Shown here one piece after another: positions 1-12,027 of a stretch of 64,000 bases of DNA. Each line of letters opens with the position of its first letter. Position 1 is the stretch's first letter. The notes beneath the pieces were generated by a model that did no database searches, was not told the DNA's origin, and worked only from the letters and a program-made list of their open reading frames with translations. Origin of the DNA: Zizania palustris (lineage: Eukaryota; Streptophyta; Magnoliopsida; Poales; Poaceae); NCBI GenBank assembly GCA_019279435.1, contig JAAALK010000286.1:37013712-37077711 (forward strand), written 5' to 3'. Made by a program: the position numbers and the translations under genes.

Positions 1-529
1 ATCTGTTTTAACTTTGCAATCTAAATTCAGTTCTAGTTTCAAATTTCAGTTTCTGTCTCAAGTTCTGAATTTAGTTTTGGTTTCAAGGTCTCAGAACCTA
101 TTTCAAAGCTAAACAAAAGTGGTTCAGTCCAGTTTGAAAATTGTTGATTCAGAACTGTAGTTCTTTTGAAAATTAAATCTGAATTTGTATCTGATTTCTC
201 TTTATTGAGCTATCTATTGAGTCCATTGCAAACTTGTCAAGAGGTGTTAGGTGTGCTATGAAACTTATTGTCAATTAGAGTTAACTGATGATTTGAGGTC
301 AGTTTGAAAGAAGCTACCTGTTCAGGTCCTTAAAGTGTATATGTGTTCTTGAAAACATTGTCACTATTCACATTCATGTTGTTTTCAGAAGTGATTTGAC
401 CAATTGAGTTTTGAGTAGGATTTTGATGTTATTAGAGGTGCATTGGGTGATTTGACCAGGCCATCAGATTCACGAGCATTTGTCGAGGCGCCTATACACC
501 CCCCCTCTAGTCGCCATTTCGATCCCACA
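1..529 (+). repeat. Element A: 3' part of 5' LTR
   Basis: This is the end of a Sirevirus-type LTR whose start lies left of the window. It closes with CGATCCCACA (CA terminus at 528-529) directly before a primer-binding site. Its last ~134 bases (396-529) recur at 14303-14435 as the remnant 3' LTR of the same element. The terminal stretch (CACCCCCCCTCTAGTCGCC near 499-517) is also present at the ends of the other Sirevirus LTRs here. The rest is AT-rich with nothing coding. Confidence 0.85.
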
Positions 530-546
530 ATTGGTATCAGAGCCGG
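530..546 (+). promoter_or_regulatory. Element A primer-binding site
   Basis: TGGTATCAGAGCC sits two bases after the LTR end. It is complementary to the 3' end of plant initiator tRNA-Met, the usual primer for reverse transcription in plant copia elements. It fixes the 5' LTR boundary. Confidence 0.9.
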
Positions 547-592
547 TTAGATCACTAGTTGACCTTAAAAGGTTTGTGATCCTTGTGGCGAC

Positions 593-3035
593 ATGGATAA
601 GAACACTAAGATTCCATTGTTTGATGGTCAAGATTATGCTTATTGGAAGGTGTGCATGGAGGCTTATTTACTAAGCCAAGGAAGTGATATTTGGGATATC
701 GTAGATTCCCAATATGTGATCCCTAAAACTCGAACCTCAGAGTCTGACAAATCAAAGTACGATTGCAACAACAAAGCGAGAAACATAATTTTTGTTAGCC
801 TGAGTCACAAAGAGTTTGACAGGGTCCAGCACCTATGAACTGCGTGTGAAATTTGGACCACTTTGAAAACTTTTCATGAGGGCACTACCTAGATTAAGGC
901 TAGGAGGCAAAGCACATATAATCAAGAGTACCAAATGTTTGTGCAAGGCCCTGGCGAATCTGTAGATGCCATGTTTGCGCGATTTGATGGAATTGTGAGT
1001 AATTTGCGTTCCACTGGGACTTTGGCTTACTCTGACCACGATAGGTCGATCAAACTTTTCTATGCTCTTGATCGTAGCATATGGGAGGTGAAGATCTCCA
1101 GTATTGAAGAGTCGGCAAGATTTGACACTCTGACTTGCGACGAACTCTTTAGTAAGCTTAAGTCCACCGAGATTGCCAAGACGTCTCGACCAGGAGTTGG
1201 AAAAGCTTTGTTGCCTTCGATTGCTTTGATTTCTAGTCCTGGCAATGGTACCTCATCTGGAGGTAATTTGTCTGGCGTTTTTGGAGTTTGTGCTTATTCT
1301 AGTACTTTTGACTTGTCCTCCCTTGTCTCTATCATGAAAGAACAAGTGGACGCTCTAGATGATGAGGAGCTAGCTCTCATTGTCAGGAAGTTCACTCGCT
1401 TCTACAATGATTGATCAGACCAAAGGAGAGGAGGGTCACATGGTTGTTTTGAATGTGGAGATATGTCTCACATAAAAGCGAATTGCCCTAAACTGAAAAT
1501 GAAAAACGAAAATGAGCACAAGCACTAAAAATGGAACAAGAAACCCTACTTTAGAGGGAAGCGAGGAAAATTGGCTAAAAGAGTATCTAGAGCTTTGTAG
1601 CCACCCTCAGCGACATCGACAGTACGTCAAGCGAGGAGCCAAGCTCGGAGGAAGAGGAGCCTCCCAAAAAAAGAAGAAGGAGAAGAAGGAGAGGAAGACG
1701 ATGGACCTCACCGACCTTTGCTTCGCGGTCGACGGCAACGACAGCAGCGACGAGCTCGACACTTCTGAGGTATATCTATCCCGTGATTAGCTTCTTGTTC
1801 AGAATGATGAATTGCATGATGCTGTTTATTCTCGGGATAGATTACTTAAACTTGCTGCTAAAGAATGAAAAGAATTAAAAATCAGACTTGAAACTATTTC
1901 CACTGAACTTGCAATTTTGAAATGTAAGTCTGATGATGCCGATTGTGAGTCATGTCTTACTATCATGAATGAACTTGCTCAACTGCATTTTATACATGCT
2001 CAAACTGTTGAAAAACTTGAATTAACTGAAAAGCAGCTTTTGTTGGTGGAGTCTAGTAATGTGGTCATTAACGAATGCCTAAAATGTCCTTTACTTGTTG
2101 AAAGCATTAATTTGAGAGATAGACATGTTGATGAACTTAAGGCTAGATTGGAGAGTGCTGAGTGTTCTAAAGATGTGCAGCCAGCGTGTCCCACCTGCAT
2201 CACCCTTAAGGACCAACTCAGTTTTGCTAGAGAGCATGTGGAAAAATTGAAATGTGAGAATGACTACCTTCTCTTTGTGGTGGAAAAATGCACTGAAGGA
2301 AAGGGTAGGTGGATCTTCTTTTGGCTAAAACTAAAATGTGTGCTGACAGGGTAGGGTTAGCTCTCGTGTTGGGTTATGAGAGAACCACTCCAAACACTTT
2401 GAGCCAAACTGTGTTCACTCCTCCCACTACCTTTGAGAAAGAGAGAGCCTAGTTAGACACCGATCAAAAAGCCAAAAACCCTACCCAACCTACAAAGAAA
2501 GCTCTTGGTTCACCAGATGAACCTCCTCAACAAAAACCCAAGAAGACTCTGAGATTTGCGCCTGAGACCCATGCTCACACACCCAAGAAAGTTTATCACT
2601 GCTCCTATTGTCATCGGGTGGGTAACTTGGTGGGGTTTTGCTTTCGTCGTATCAGAGATTAGCGACGGTCTTTTGCTATGAGTTTTCAGGACATGCATTA
2701 CCCATCTTTAGGTATGCATGAGTCTACTTTTCGCTCTTATCCTGATTTTGAGGCCCCACATGGTTTTGTGAGTGATTTTGCCCCTCGTGGTGTACATCAT
2801 GCTTCATATGATGATAGACCACGTGTAAGAGGCTTTGATGCTCGACAGGTTGGGAGACATCATCGTTTTCCAGGTTCGCGCTTTGTAGGTAGACCTCGCA
2901 CTTTTTATTATGGTTCTTATCATGTGCATGATCAGTCTACTACTTTACCTGGTTCTCGAGTTTTGCGATGCTGAATTCCAAAACAGTTTTTAACTCACCC
3001 TCTCACTGAGCATCCGAGAGCTTCTAGCATGTTTT
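593..3035 (+). pseudogene. gag: Element A gag (Sirevirus type), broken
   Basis: This is a capsid/nucleocapsid gene relic. The start MDKNTKIPLFDG matches the UBN2-type gag start of the intact element at 49075. Visible parts in order: UBN2 region (593-1414), CCHC zinc knuckle (CFECGDMSHIKANC, about 1448-1489), an acidic/basic linker, a coiled-coil with CESC, LKC and PTC cysteine pairs (about 1917-2354), a second CCHC (CSYCHRVGNLVGFC, H replaced by N, about 2600-2645) and a basic Arg-rich tail (2678-2974). It is broken by a stop after HL near 838, a TAG near 889, a stop after the 935-1414 segment and several later frame changes. No pol follows: the tail runs straight into sequence that normally lies after the pol stop. 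Confidence 0.9.
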
Positions 3036-3290
3036 GAGGGGGGAGTTGTGTAGCATTGCAGGAGCTTCTATCATATGATTAATTGCTTTTACAAGTACAT
3101 GCTTTGTTATGCCTTTCTAGTATTGTCTTTAATACTGTTGATTGTACTTGGCATGTAGTCATCTGATAATTGTCATGAGCATGGCTTTTATTTGTGAAAA
3201 TTTGAAAACGATCACTGCTTAGTCTAGAAACTAGCTTGAATGGGTTGAGTGCTTCTGTTATCTTGTACACACCTAATAGCTAGGTCCTTT
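3036..3290 (+). other. Element A post-pol non-coding region (left half)
   Basis: The sequence begins with a GGGGGGAG run like the one at the pol stop codon of the intact copies, then resembles their 3' non-coding region (a 'cactgctta..ctagcttg' stretch near 3210-3240). No coding capacity is seen. It is interrupted at 3290 by element D and resumes at 13990. Confidence 0.7.
3286..3290. repeat. Element D target-site duplication, left copy
   Basis: CCTTT directly precedes the LTR start TGTTGG at 3291 and is repeated at 13985-13989 after the other LTR. The 5-bp perfect match shows that D inserted as one unit into A. Confidence 0.92.
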
Positions 3291-5205
3291 TGTTGGATCG
3301 GAAACGGCGACCAGAGGGGGGGTGAATGGGAGCTTTTAAAATTTCGGGCTAAAACTAGCCTTCGGTTTCAATACTGTCTTCTGCGGAACAGGCTTCGAAC
3401 ACCACCTTCGAAGGTCTGGTTCGGAGGTACTTCGACACCTTCGAACACAGGCTTCGGAGTAACTAAAGTTCGAAGCCAAGAAGACTTCGCTCCACTTACA
3501 ACCCTCGAAAATCTACTCTGCTAAGTCAGTGCAGGCTCCGCACACAGGGTGCTTCAAGCAGGCTTCGCACTTCACCCTTCGCAAGAGAGGACATCCCTCT
3601 GAGGACTTCGACCAGGAACTTGGCAGCAGCAACTGGTGCTGAGCTTCGTACACGAAGGTCTACACGCACATGCAAATGGACTACGCTAAGGGCTTCGACA
3701 CAAGAAGCAACACAGGCCTCGGTCAGGGCTACGCTAGTAAGCAGCGAGGTCTAGCCTCGTGTTACACAGAGCGACAGCACACTGAAAAACACACTTCGCG
3801 AGAAAAACACCCTTCGCCAAGACAAGCTTCGGTGTACTAAGACTAGCGAGGTATGTAAAGCAAGCTCAAGCAAAAACACAAGGAAGCAGGGCTTCGCCGC
3901 TTGAACAAGGAACACAAAATAAATTGAACTCTGGATGAAAACTAGCGAGGTCTGTGTGTACAGGAGCTCAACAGTAAATGCTCAAAGTGTTAAATGTTAC
4001 CTACCGAGCCCCCATATTTATAGCCCACAGTTTACCCAAAGGAATTGACTACACTACCCCTAGGGTTTACATTCATTTTGTCTCTACAGAACTAAGGGGT
4101 ACAAAAGGTAGTCCACCTTTATTCTGGAGGCTTCTCTGTCAGGTGCAGAGGGGACAGTGTCAGCCTTTTTCAGAACAGACAGTGTCAGCCTTTACAGTGT
4201 TGACTTCTGGAACCTCCCTTCGCACCGGAGGGTGCGGTAGCTTCGGCGAGAAGCCTGCAGCCTGTTGGCCTTCGCTCCGCCGAAGAAGTCCTTCGATACA
4301 GTGACGGTTTTAAGCCGAAGCCGTCAAAGCCCTTGGGCCTTCGCACCACCACCTCCGGAGTGGACCACCACGGCTTCGCAGCTACTCCCAGCTCGAACAC
4401 CGTTCGTCCGTGTACCGAAGCCATGCAGGCCGAAGCACCTCAAGTCAACCTCACTCCGAAGCCCCACCTTCGGAGTTCCACCCTTCGAAGTCCCTCCTTC
4501 GTCCAAGGCCTCCGCATGAAGCATTCCATGAGCACTCCGTCGCAGTGCCTCTTCCCGAGCACACTCCACGACGAGCCTCACCCGGACCATGCCTTCGATG
4601 TGCCTCGACTTCTGAGACCTTCGTCGGGCCAACTTCGAGTGTCTCCCTCCGGAGCACACTTCGAACACCTTGCCTCCGCAGAGGACTTGATCCACCAACT
4701 CCGAAGTCACTCCATTCGGAGTACCTTCAGCCGGAGCCACGCTCCGCACTCTCTGCCTTCACCTGGCGCGCCTCGACCCGAGAACCGACCCGGACCACCT
4801 TCGCAGCCACCGTGACGGAGCTCCCTGCTCCCCTGGCATCAAGCCTCCCGCTCGACCCAGGTTCACCAGGCTCGAACCTTGTCCTTCGCCTCCGAAGTCC
4901 CTGCGCACCACAGACAAGCAAACAAGTGTATCCAGTACTCCGGAGACCTCTCCGGGTTAGCAACCTCCAGTACACACTCCGGTGTACCGCCCAAAGTACC
5001 GAAGCCATCGGTACGAACCCAATCATCGTGTACTGTCGGACCCCTCCGACAGGTACACTCCGCTGCAACAGCTGCAGCAAGCAAACACCTCCGAACACCC
5101 TTCGGAGAAACCACCTCCGAAGCCCCTCCGGAGGTACCCTTCGAACAGAGGGTAAAATCCTGTCAATCACTCATCACAAACACCGAAACCACCCTTGGTT
5201 TCTCA
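3291..5205 (-). repeat. Element D 3' LTR
   Basis: The 1915-bp LTR runs from the TGTTGGATCGG terminus (3291) to ..TTTCTCA (5205). On the minus strand it starts TGAGAAACC and ends ..CCAACA. A TATA box (TATAAATA, minus) lies at 4015-4022. U3 (about 4200-5150) is packed with TCCGGA, CTTCGGAG and similar short palindromic words. Long open frames here (for example 4410-5354 on the plus strand) are antisense by-products of these repeats. Confidence 0.93.
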
Positions 5206-5216
5206 ATCTCCCCCTT
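5206..5216 (-). promoter_or_regulatory. Element D polypurine tract
   Basis: AAGGGGGAGAT on the minus strand directly abuts the 3' LTR start. This is the plus-strand DNA synthesis primer site, and the same 11-mer is found in elements C, E and F. Confidence 0.88.
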
Positions 5217-6258
5217 GATGAGTGCATTGACAACCAAATCCAATTTCAAGAAAATTTAAAAACTTTCAGCACACAAGTGACCATAAAAACTCAGAAAAGA
5301 GCCAAAGCATGTCACTTGATAAAAGAAATTTTCTCCCCCTTTGTAAAAGAGTAAAAGCCCCTTTGGCAAATCTCCCCTTTGATAAAAACTCCCCCTGAGT
5401 TGAGCAAATTTTTCTCCCCCTTTATGTCAAAAATCTCTCCCCCTTTAGAAATTATGCCTTCTTGCGGCAGAGAACATAGCAAATCTCTCCCCCTTTGGCA
5501 ATGCAAGCATCAAGGAGCAGTCAAAAGATGCAAAGCTTCGAAATGAGCAGAATTGCAAGGACATATAATGCAAAAATATGCCAACATTAACACGAATGAT
5601 CATGTGCTCAGCTCAATTTAACAATCTGTGAAACAAGATGATGGCATGTGATTGTGTCATTTTGAAGTAAAAGCATCACCACATAATCACAGCAGCTAGA
5701 CATGTGAAGGCAAGGACTGCGCAAAGCTAACAAATTCTACCCTAGACAGACAAGTCTTGTTCAAAAAGAGCTTTGAAAGCAAACTTGAAGATCAATTAAT
5801 TTTGTTGATCTTTTTCTTAATGCCAGGGGTTATTTGTTTGTCCACCTTATACTTTCCAATCAAGCCAAGCCTAGGCATGAAAGCCATCTGAAGCTTAAGG
5901 CGGTGATTTTGGCATACACTACACTATCCCAGTTCAGACCAAAGTGCAATGGTAAGCAGTCTAGAATAGAGTAGTGCGACAAACAAGCCCTCCTGGATCT
6001 TTTCATTTAACCCAGACAAATCATGGATTTTTGATTTTGATTCAGGTGAATTAAATATTTTGAAGAATATCCATGAATAAAGAACACATTTTTCAAGTTG
6101 CAAGTTTTAGCATCCAAGGAACAGTGTCTTGCTGTCAAGTAGATAACAGATAGCTAAAAGCAGTCCTGCCTAAACAAGCTAGATACATGATTGTGCGGTG
6201 AGCAAGTTGTGATTTTAGAAAATAAAACATCATGCATAATCAATGTTCCAGACATATT
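5217..6258 (-). other. Element D 3' non-coding region with polypurine array
   Basis: About 1 kb lies between the pol stop and the final polypurine tract. Several extra copies of a GGGGGAG-like purine run (minus strand) cluster at about 5330-5500. A block at 5821-6005 is strongly conserved with elements A, C, E and F and contains the ACCA-loop-TGGT stem-loop. No env-like reading frame is visible. Confidence 0.8.
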
Positions 6259-9200
6259 TCATAGAGCTGAGCTTTCATGATTTCTTTGAATTAAAAGCAG
6301 GCATATAATAGCAAAAGATGTAAATGCAATTTCACCCATAATGAGCATATGCAAGACAATTAAAATCAGCTCCCCCTCACAAAATGCCGTAAGGGTGACA
6401 ATGCCAAGTTCCCCACGCAAGTAAGCAAATCGAGAAGTATCGAGGGGTTTTGTAAAAATATCGGCAAGCTGGTGTTGGGTGTCAACATATTGAAGTTCAA
6501 TATCACCCTTCTCATTGTGATCTCTAAGAAAATGATACCGTACATCAATGTGTTTGGTTCTGGAGTGCTGAACCGGGTTGTTTGCAATACAAATAGCACT
6601 AGTGTTATCACAGAAAAGTGGAACACTCTTATAATCTAACCCGAAATCCCGCAAAGTGGAAACCATCCACAAAATCTGAGAGCAACAGCTAGCTGCAGCA
6701 ACATATTCGGCCTCAGCCGTCGATTGTGCAACACTAGACTGTTTGCGGGAAGACCAGCAAACCAGAGACGTACCCAGAAAATGACAAGTACCTGAGGTAC
6801 TCTTCCTATCAATTCTACACCCAGCAAAATCCGCATCTGAATAACCTCTAAGACATAAAGATGAAGACGATGAATACCATATGCCAAATTCAAGGGTGTG
6901 TTTGAGATACCTTAAGATGCTCTTAACCGCTTGGCGGTGCGAAGCTCGTGGTGAAGCCTGAAAACGAGCGCACAGACACACTGCGAAGTGTATGTCCGGC
7001 CTCGTGGCAGTCAAGTAGAGTAGGGAGCCGATCATGCTCCGGAACTCCTTCTGATCTACGGCTTCTCCATCTTGGTCAGGGTCCAATGCTACAGATGTAG
7101 CCATTGGAGTGGCGAGGGGCTTCGCATCGGACATGTCAAACTTCTTGAGCAGGTCCTTGGTGTACTTCGTCTGGTGGACAAAAGTACCTTGTTTGCTTTG
7201 CTTGATTTGCAAACCAAGGAAAAAGGTGAGTTCACCCATCATCGACATTTCAAATTCCCTGCTCATGGTATCTGCAAACTCGGCAACCAAAGCATGAGAA
7301 GAGCCACCAAAGATGATATCATCCACATAAATCTGCACTAGGAGGAAATCTTTGCCATGCTTGAGAGTAAACAAAGTTTTATCAACTGAGCCCATCAAAT
7401 ACCCTCGCTCAAGCAGAAAAGACTTAAGTCTATCATACCAAGCCCGAGGGGCCTGCTTGAGTCCATAAAGAGCCTTATGAAGTTTAAGGACTTTATGTGG
7501 GTACTTGGGGTTTTCAAAACCAGGGGGTTGTTTTACATAAACATCTTCACCTATGAAGCCATTAAGAAAAGCACTTTTGACATCCATTTGATAGAGTTTG
7601 AATCCCCGGGATGTCGCAAAGGCAAGCAAAATCCTAATGGCCTCAAGGCGAGCAACAGGTGCAAAAGTTTCAGTAAAATCAATCCCTTCTAGTTGAGAAA
7701 AGCCCTGAGCTACAAGTCTAGCCTTATTTCTAACAATTGTTCCATCCTCTCCTTGTTTATTTTTGAAAATCCATTTTGTTCCAATGAAATGAACATTTGG
7801 TGGAGGATCAACTAAAGTCCAGACTTGGTTTCTCTCAAAATTTTCAAGTTCCTCATGCATGGCATTGATCCAACTAGAATCAGAAAGTGCATGACTAACA
7901 TCTAAGGGCTCGAAAGAAGCAACAAAAGCAGCATTAGTGAAATGGGCATGAGAACGAGTTACCCTTTGATCAAGCTCACCAATGATCTGCTCGGGAGGGT
8001 GCATCCTTTGGACATGATGTGGAGCCTCGCGGCGGGATGCAGTCTCCCCCTCAACTTGTGCATTGGAGTGGTCCAAGATGACCGATGTTGAGGTAGTCGC
8101 TTCGGGACCTCGTGCCGAAGTAGTAGAAGCGGGGTCAGCTTCAGGGGTCGATGTCGAGGGTAGTAGGGGTTCATCCTCGAATTCTCCGGGATCTTCGTCT
8201 TCGAATAAGGTCTGTTCCATATCGTGTTCATTTGCCTGTTCAAAAGTAGAACTAACAGAGGAGGTTGATTCATCAAAAGTCACATCACATGACTCGATGA
8301 CAGTGTTAGTTTCCAAGTTATAAACACGATAAGAATGACCATGAGTAGTATAACCCAAAAAGATCCCGTCAGAAGATCGCGACTCAAATTTATCCAAATT
8401 TCCACGCTTTAGGATGAAACAGCGACAGCCAAAAACTCGAAGATGAGTAACCTTGGGCTGTCTCCCAAAACGTAGCTCATAAGATGTTAAGTTTAAAATT
8501 GAGCGCAAGAAAATTCGGTTTGAGATGTAGCAAGCAGTGTTCATGGCCTCAACCCAGAATTTTCTAGGAGTCCTATGCTCATCAAGCATCGTCCTAGCCA
8601 TCTCAACCAAGGTGCGGTTTTTCCTCTCAACAACACCATTCTGTTGAGGAACCCGCGGAGCAGAGAATTGATGTTCTATGCCATGCTCTATGCAAAAGTC
8701 AACAAAGAGACTATTTTTGAACTCGGTGCCATTATCGCTTCGAATGAATTTTAATGCACCAGGGAGTTCAGTGAAAAGTCTCAAAGCCAAGCTCCGAAAG
8801 TGTGAAAACACTTCATCCTTGCTGGCAAGAAAGAAGACCCAAGAGTAGCGAGAGAAATCGTCGACAATAACAAGTACATACCACTTGCCGCCTAAAGAAC
8901 TAACCCGAGAAGGACCTACAGTGTCCATATGGAGAAGTTCTCCGGGCTGTTCAGTCATCACTGTGGTGACTGGCGAATGCGAAGCAGCAATCATTTTTCC
9001 ATGTCGACAAGGAGCGCAAACTAAATTCTTCTCAAACTTGAGCTTAGGCAATCCTCGGATCAAGCCTAGGGCGCTCAGACGAGCGAGCAACTCAAAGCTC
9101 ATATGCCCTAGTCTCCTATGCCACTTCCAAAGCTCAGAAGTCGAATGTGCAACAAGACAATGAGAAGAACCAGAAGACTCTGAAAAATCAGCTCCAAAAA

Positions 9201-9528
9201 CTCTCCCAACTCTAAAGATCTTACACACCACAACGCCATCAGAATTGAGCACTTGCGAAGTATCGCGATGAAATCGCACTTCGAAGCCCTCATCAAGCAA
9301 CTGAGATACAGACAGCAAATTGTATCCCAGGTTCTCAACCAAAGCAACATCTTTGAGAGTGAAGTTCGCGTTAATTCTTACCACACCTTTACCTTTCACT
9401 CTACTCCTTCGATTGTTTCCGAAGGTGATATGTTCCCTTTGCTTGGTTGTGGTGAGGCTGGAGAACCAAGCTGCATCTCCGGTCATGTGGCGCGAACAAC
9501 CGGAGTCCATGATCCACGTGTCCTCCAA
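6259..9528 (-). CDS. pol: Element D Pol polyprotein (protease, integrase, RT, RNase H)
   Basis: Open over 1089 codons. Domain order is copia type: aspartic protease (MDSGCSRHMTGD near the N terminus), HHCC zinc domain and D,D(35)E integrase core (MDTVGP, SDNGTEF, VERKN), RVT_2 reverse transcriptase (YVDD), then RNase H (YSDAD, AEAEY, CDNTSA). The first codon is a TTG five codons after the gag UAG, in the same frame as the end of gag, so it is probably reached by readthrough. One base is missing near 6400 compared with elements C and E. This shifts the last residues and replaces the normal ICHPYGIL ending with a ~45-residue hydrophobic read-out. The catalytic domains are unaffected. Confidence 0.93.
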   Translation of the reverse strand: MEDTWIMDSGCSRHMTGDAAWFSSLTTTKQREHITFGNNRRSRVKGKGVVRINANFTLKDVALVENLGYNLLSVSQLLDEGFEVRFHRDTSQVLNSDGVVVCKIFRVGRVFGADFSESSGSSHCLVAHSTSELWKWHRRLGHMSFELLARLSALGLIRGLPKLKFEKNLVCAPCRHGKMIAASHSPVTTVMTEQPGELLHMDTVGPSRVSSLGGKWYVLVIVDDFSRYSWVFFLASKDEVFSHFRSLALRLFTELPGALKFIRSDNGTEFKNSLFVDFCIEHGIEHQFSAPRVPQQNGVVERKNRTLVEMARTMLDEHRTPRKFWVEAMNTACYISNRIFLRSILNLTSYELRFGRQPKVTHLRVFGCRCFILKRGNLDKFESRSSDGIFLGYTTHGHSYRVYNLETNTVIESCDVTFDESTSSVSSTFEQANEHDMEQTLFEDEDPGEFEDEPLLPSTSTPEADPASTTSARGPEATTSTSVILDHSNAQVEGETASRREAPHHVQRMHPPEQIIGELDQRVTRSHAHFTNAAFVASFEPLDVSHALSDSSWINAMHEELENFERNQVWTLVDPPPNVHFIGTKWIFKNKQGEDGTIVRNKARLVAQGFSQLEGIDFTETFAPVARLEAIRILLAFATSRGFKLYQMDVKSAFLNGFIGEDVYVKQPPGFENPKYPHKVLKLHKALYGLKQAPRAWYDRLKSFLLERGYLMGSVDKTLFTLKHGKDFLLVQIYVDDIIFGGSSHALVAEFADTMSREFEMSMMGELTFFLGLQIKQSKQGTFVHQTKYTKDLLKKFDMSDAKPLATPMATSVALDPDQDGEAVDQKEFRSMIGSLLYLTATRPDIHFAVCLCARFQASPRASHRQAVKSILRYLKHTLEFGIWYSSSSSLCLRGYSDADFAGCRIDRKSTSGTCHFLGTSLVCWSSRKQSSVAQSTAEAEYVAAASCCSQILWMVSTLRDFGLDYKSVPLFCDNTSAICIANNPVQHSRTKHIDVRYHFLRDHNEKGDIELQYVDTQHQLADIFTKPLDTSRFAYLRGELGIVTLTAFCEGELILIVLHMLIMGEIAFTSFAIICLLLIQRNHESSAL

Positions 9529-9543
9529 GCCTCGACCTGTCGC

Positions 9544-12005
9544 CTACACATGATAAGAACGTCTCGATCGCTCAGTGCTGGGGTGAGTAAAATAATGACG
9601 AGGCATCCAGCACTGAGTGACACGAGTAGTAGGCACAGTAAAAGTAGATGGTCTACGCACATAAAAATCAGAATGATGCAAAATGCGAGGTCTACCTACA
9701 TGCAAAGAACGCAAAGCATGACGAGGTCTCCTACTCTGACGAGGTACAAAGCTATTCGCCCGAGGTCTACCACCATATGGAACGTGGTGAACACCTCGAG
9801 GAGCAAAACCTCTCCGAGAAGCACGAGGAGCCTCAAAAGCAGGACGAGAGTAGAACTCAGACTCATGCATACCTAAAGATGGGTAATGCATGTCCTGATA
9901 GCTCATCGCCTGTGCACGTCGCTCATCCTTGATGCGACGGAAACAGAAACCAATCAAATGACCCGCCCGCTGACAATAAGAACAGTGAAAGACTCTCCTA
10001 GGGGCACTCTCATGGGTCACAGGAGCAACTCTCACAGGCTCCTTGGGTTTCTTCAGAGTGGCTTTCTTGGGAGGATTTTTCTTGGCAGGAGGAGTGGTTT
10101 TCTTTGGTGGATGGGTAGGCTTTTTGGCTGATGGGGTGTCCAACAGAGCTCTCTCTTTCTCTAGGGTGGTGGGAGAGGTAAAAACAGTTTTGGTTTTACT
10201 GTCTGAAGCTATCCTCTCAAAACCCAAACCTAGAGCAACCCCGGCTCTGTCAGCACACAACTTGGTCTTGGCCAAGAGCAAATCCATCCTACCCTTCCCC
10301 TCAGTGCATTTGTTCACCACAGAAAGAAGGTATTCATTTTCGGACATGAGGTTTTCAGCTCGCTCTCTGACAGTGCCTAGCTGGTCCTTAAGGGTGATGC
10401 AAGTGTCACAAACAGGTTGCACATCCTTAGAACTACCGGCCCTCTCCAATCTAGCCTCTAAATCATGAACATGCTTATCACGTAAATTAATGCTATCGCG
10501 CAATAATGAACAGTTCATGCAATCAATGACTTCATGAGGTCTAGACTCCACCTCCAAAAGCTGCTTCTGTGCAGTCTCAAGCTCAGAAAGAGTTTGAGCA
10601 TGAACAGAACGCAACTGAGCAAGCTCACTCATGACAACAGAACATGATTCACATTCAGCATCATCAAATTTAGACTTAAGCATGGCATATTCAGTAGAAA
10701 CATTATCTAGCCTAAGTCTAAGGTCTTTTCTTTCTCTAGCGGCTTGCACAAGTAATCTATCCTGACCAAGCACTACTTCATTCAGCTCATCTAATTTAAT
10801 TAGAAGCTGGTCAGATGATAGGTTTACCTCAGATGAGTCAAGCTCATCGCCGCTGTGATCGCTGTCGGCCATGAAGCAAAGGCCGGTGAAGTCACGTCCC
10901 TTCTTGTCCTTCTTGTCCTCCTTCCTCGGGGACTCCTCCTCCTCAGAGCTCGACTCCTCAGTTGAGGATGTGTCGATGTCGCTGAGAGCAGCAACAAAGC
11001 TCTGGAAGCGGCCTTGGCTACTTTCTTAGCCATCTTGCCGCGCTTGCCCTTCACAAAGGGCTTCCTCTCCTTTTTGTGGTATTTGGGGCGCTCACTCTCA
11101 TCTCTCTTCTTGACCTTGGGGCAATTGGCCTTAATGTGAGAGGTGTCGCCACATTCATAGCAGCCACTAAAACCACTTCTCCTCTGATCCCGTCTCTCAT
11201 GATGAAAGCGGGTGAACCTCCGGGCAATGAGAGCAAGCTCATCATCGGCTAGAGTGTCCACCTGCTCCTTTGTGACGGAGACCAGGGAGGACAAAGCAAA
11301 ACCATCTGCAAGAATACAAGTGCCTGATGTGCTTGGTTCTGCAGTGGTGCCACGACTCGTGCTAGAAACCAATGCCAATGGCTGTGGCAAAGAGCTTCTG
11401 TGCACAGCAAGAGATGCCTTGGCAATCTCTGTGGATTTCAGCTTGCTAAAGAGTTCGTCACAGGTTAGAGAGTCATAGCCTGTGGACTCCTCAATGCTGG
11501 ATATCTTCACTTCCCATATGCTACGGTCAAGAGCATAGAGAAGCTTGATAGCCCTATCATGATCACTGTAAGCAAGCGTCCCGTTGGATCGCAAGTTACT
11601 CACTATCGCGTCAAAGCGAGAAAACATGGCATCTACAGATTCACCAGGTGCCTGCACAAACAGTTGATATTGTTGATTGTAGGTGCTTTGGCGCCTGGCC
11701 TTAATCTGAGCAGAGCCCTCATGAAAGACAGTGAGTGTTGTCCAAATCTCCCTAGCAGTCCTAAGGTGCTGCACCCTATCAAACTCACTCCGACTCAGAC
11801 CAATGAACAGTATGTTCCTTGCCTTCGAGTTGGCAATATACTGATCTTTTTCAGTTTGAGTGGTGCGGGTATCAGGGATGGAGTATTGTGAGTCCACAAT
11901 CTCCCAAATTGCATTTCCTTGGCTTAACAAGTAAGCCTCCATGCGCACCTTCCAGTATGCAAAATCTGTCCCATCGAACAGAGGAATTTTACTGCCTCTA
12001 TCCAT
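9544..12005 (-). pseudogene. gag: Element D Gag, one frameshift
   Basis: The start is MDRGSKIPLFDG at 12005, about 50 bases after the primer-binding site, as in the other copies. It contains the UBN2 capsid-like region, a CCHC knuckle (CYECGDTSHIKANC), a Lys-rich stretch, a long coiled-coil, a second CCHC (CSYCQRAGHLIGFC) and a basic tail. It ends at a UAG (9544-9546). A run of four T's on the minus strand has lost one T (10996-10998 as AAA on plus), moving the reading from the 12005-10824 frame to the 10872-9544 frame. That single change is the only disabling lesion I see. Confidence 0.92.
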
Positions 12006-12027
12006 GTCGCCAACAGATCACAAAACC

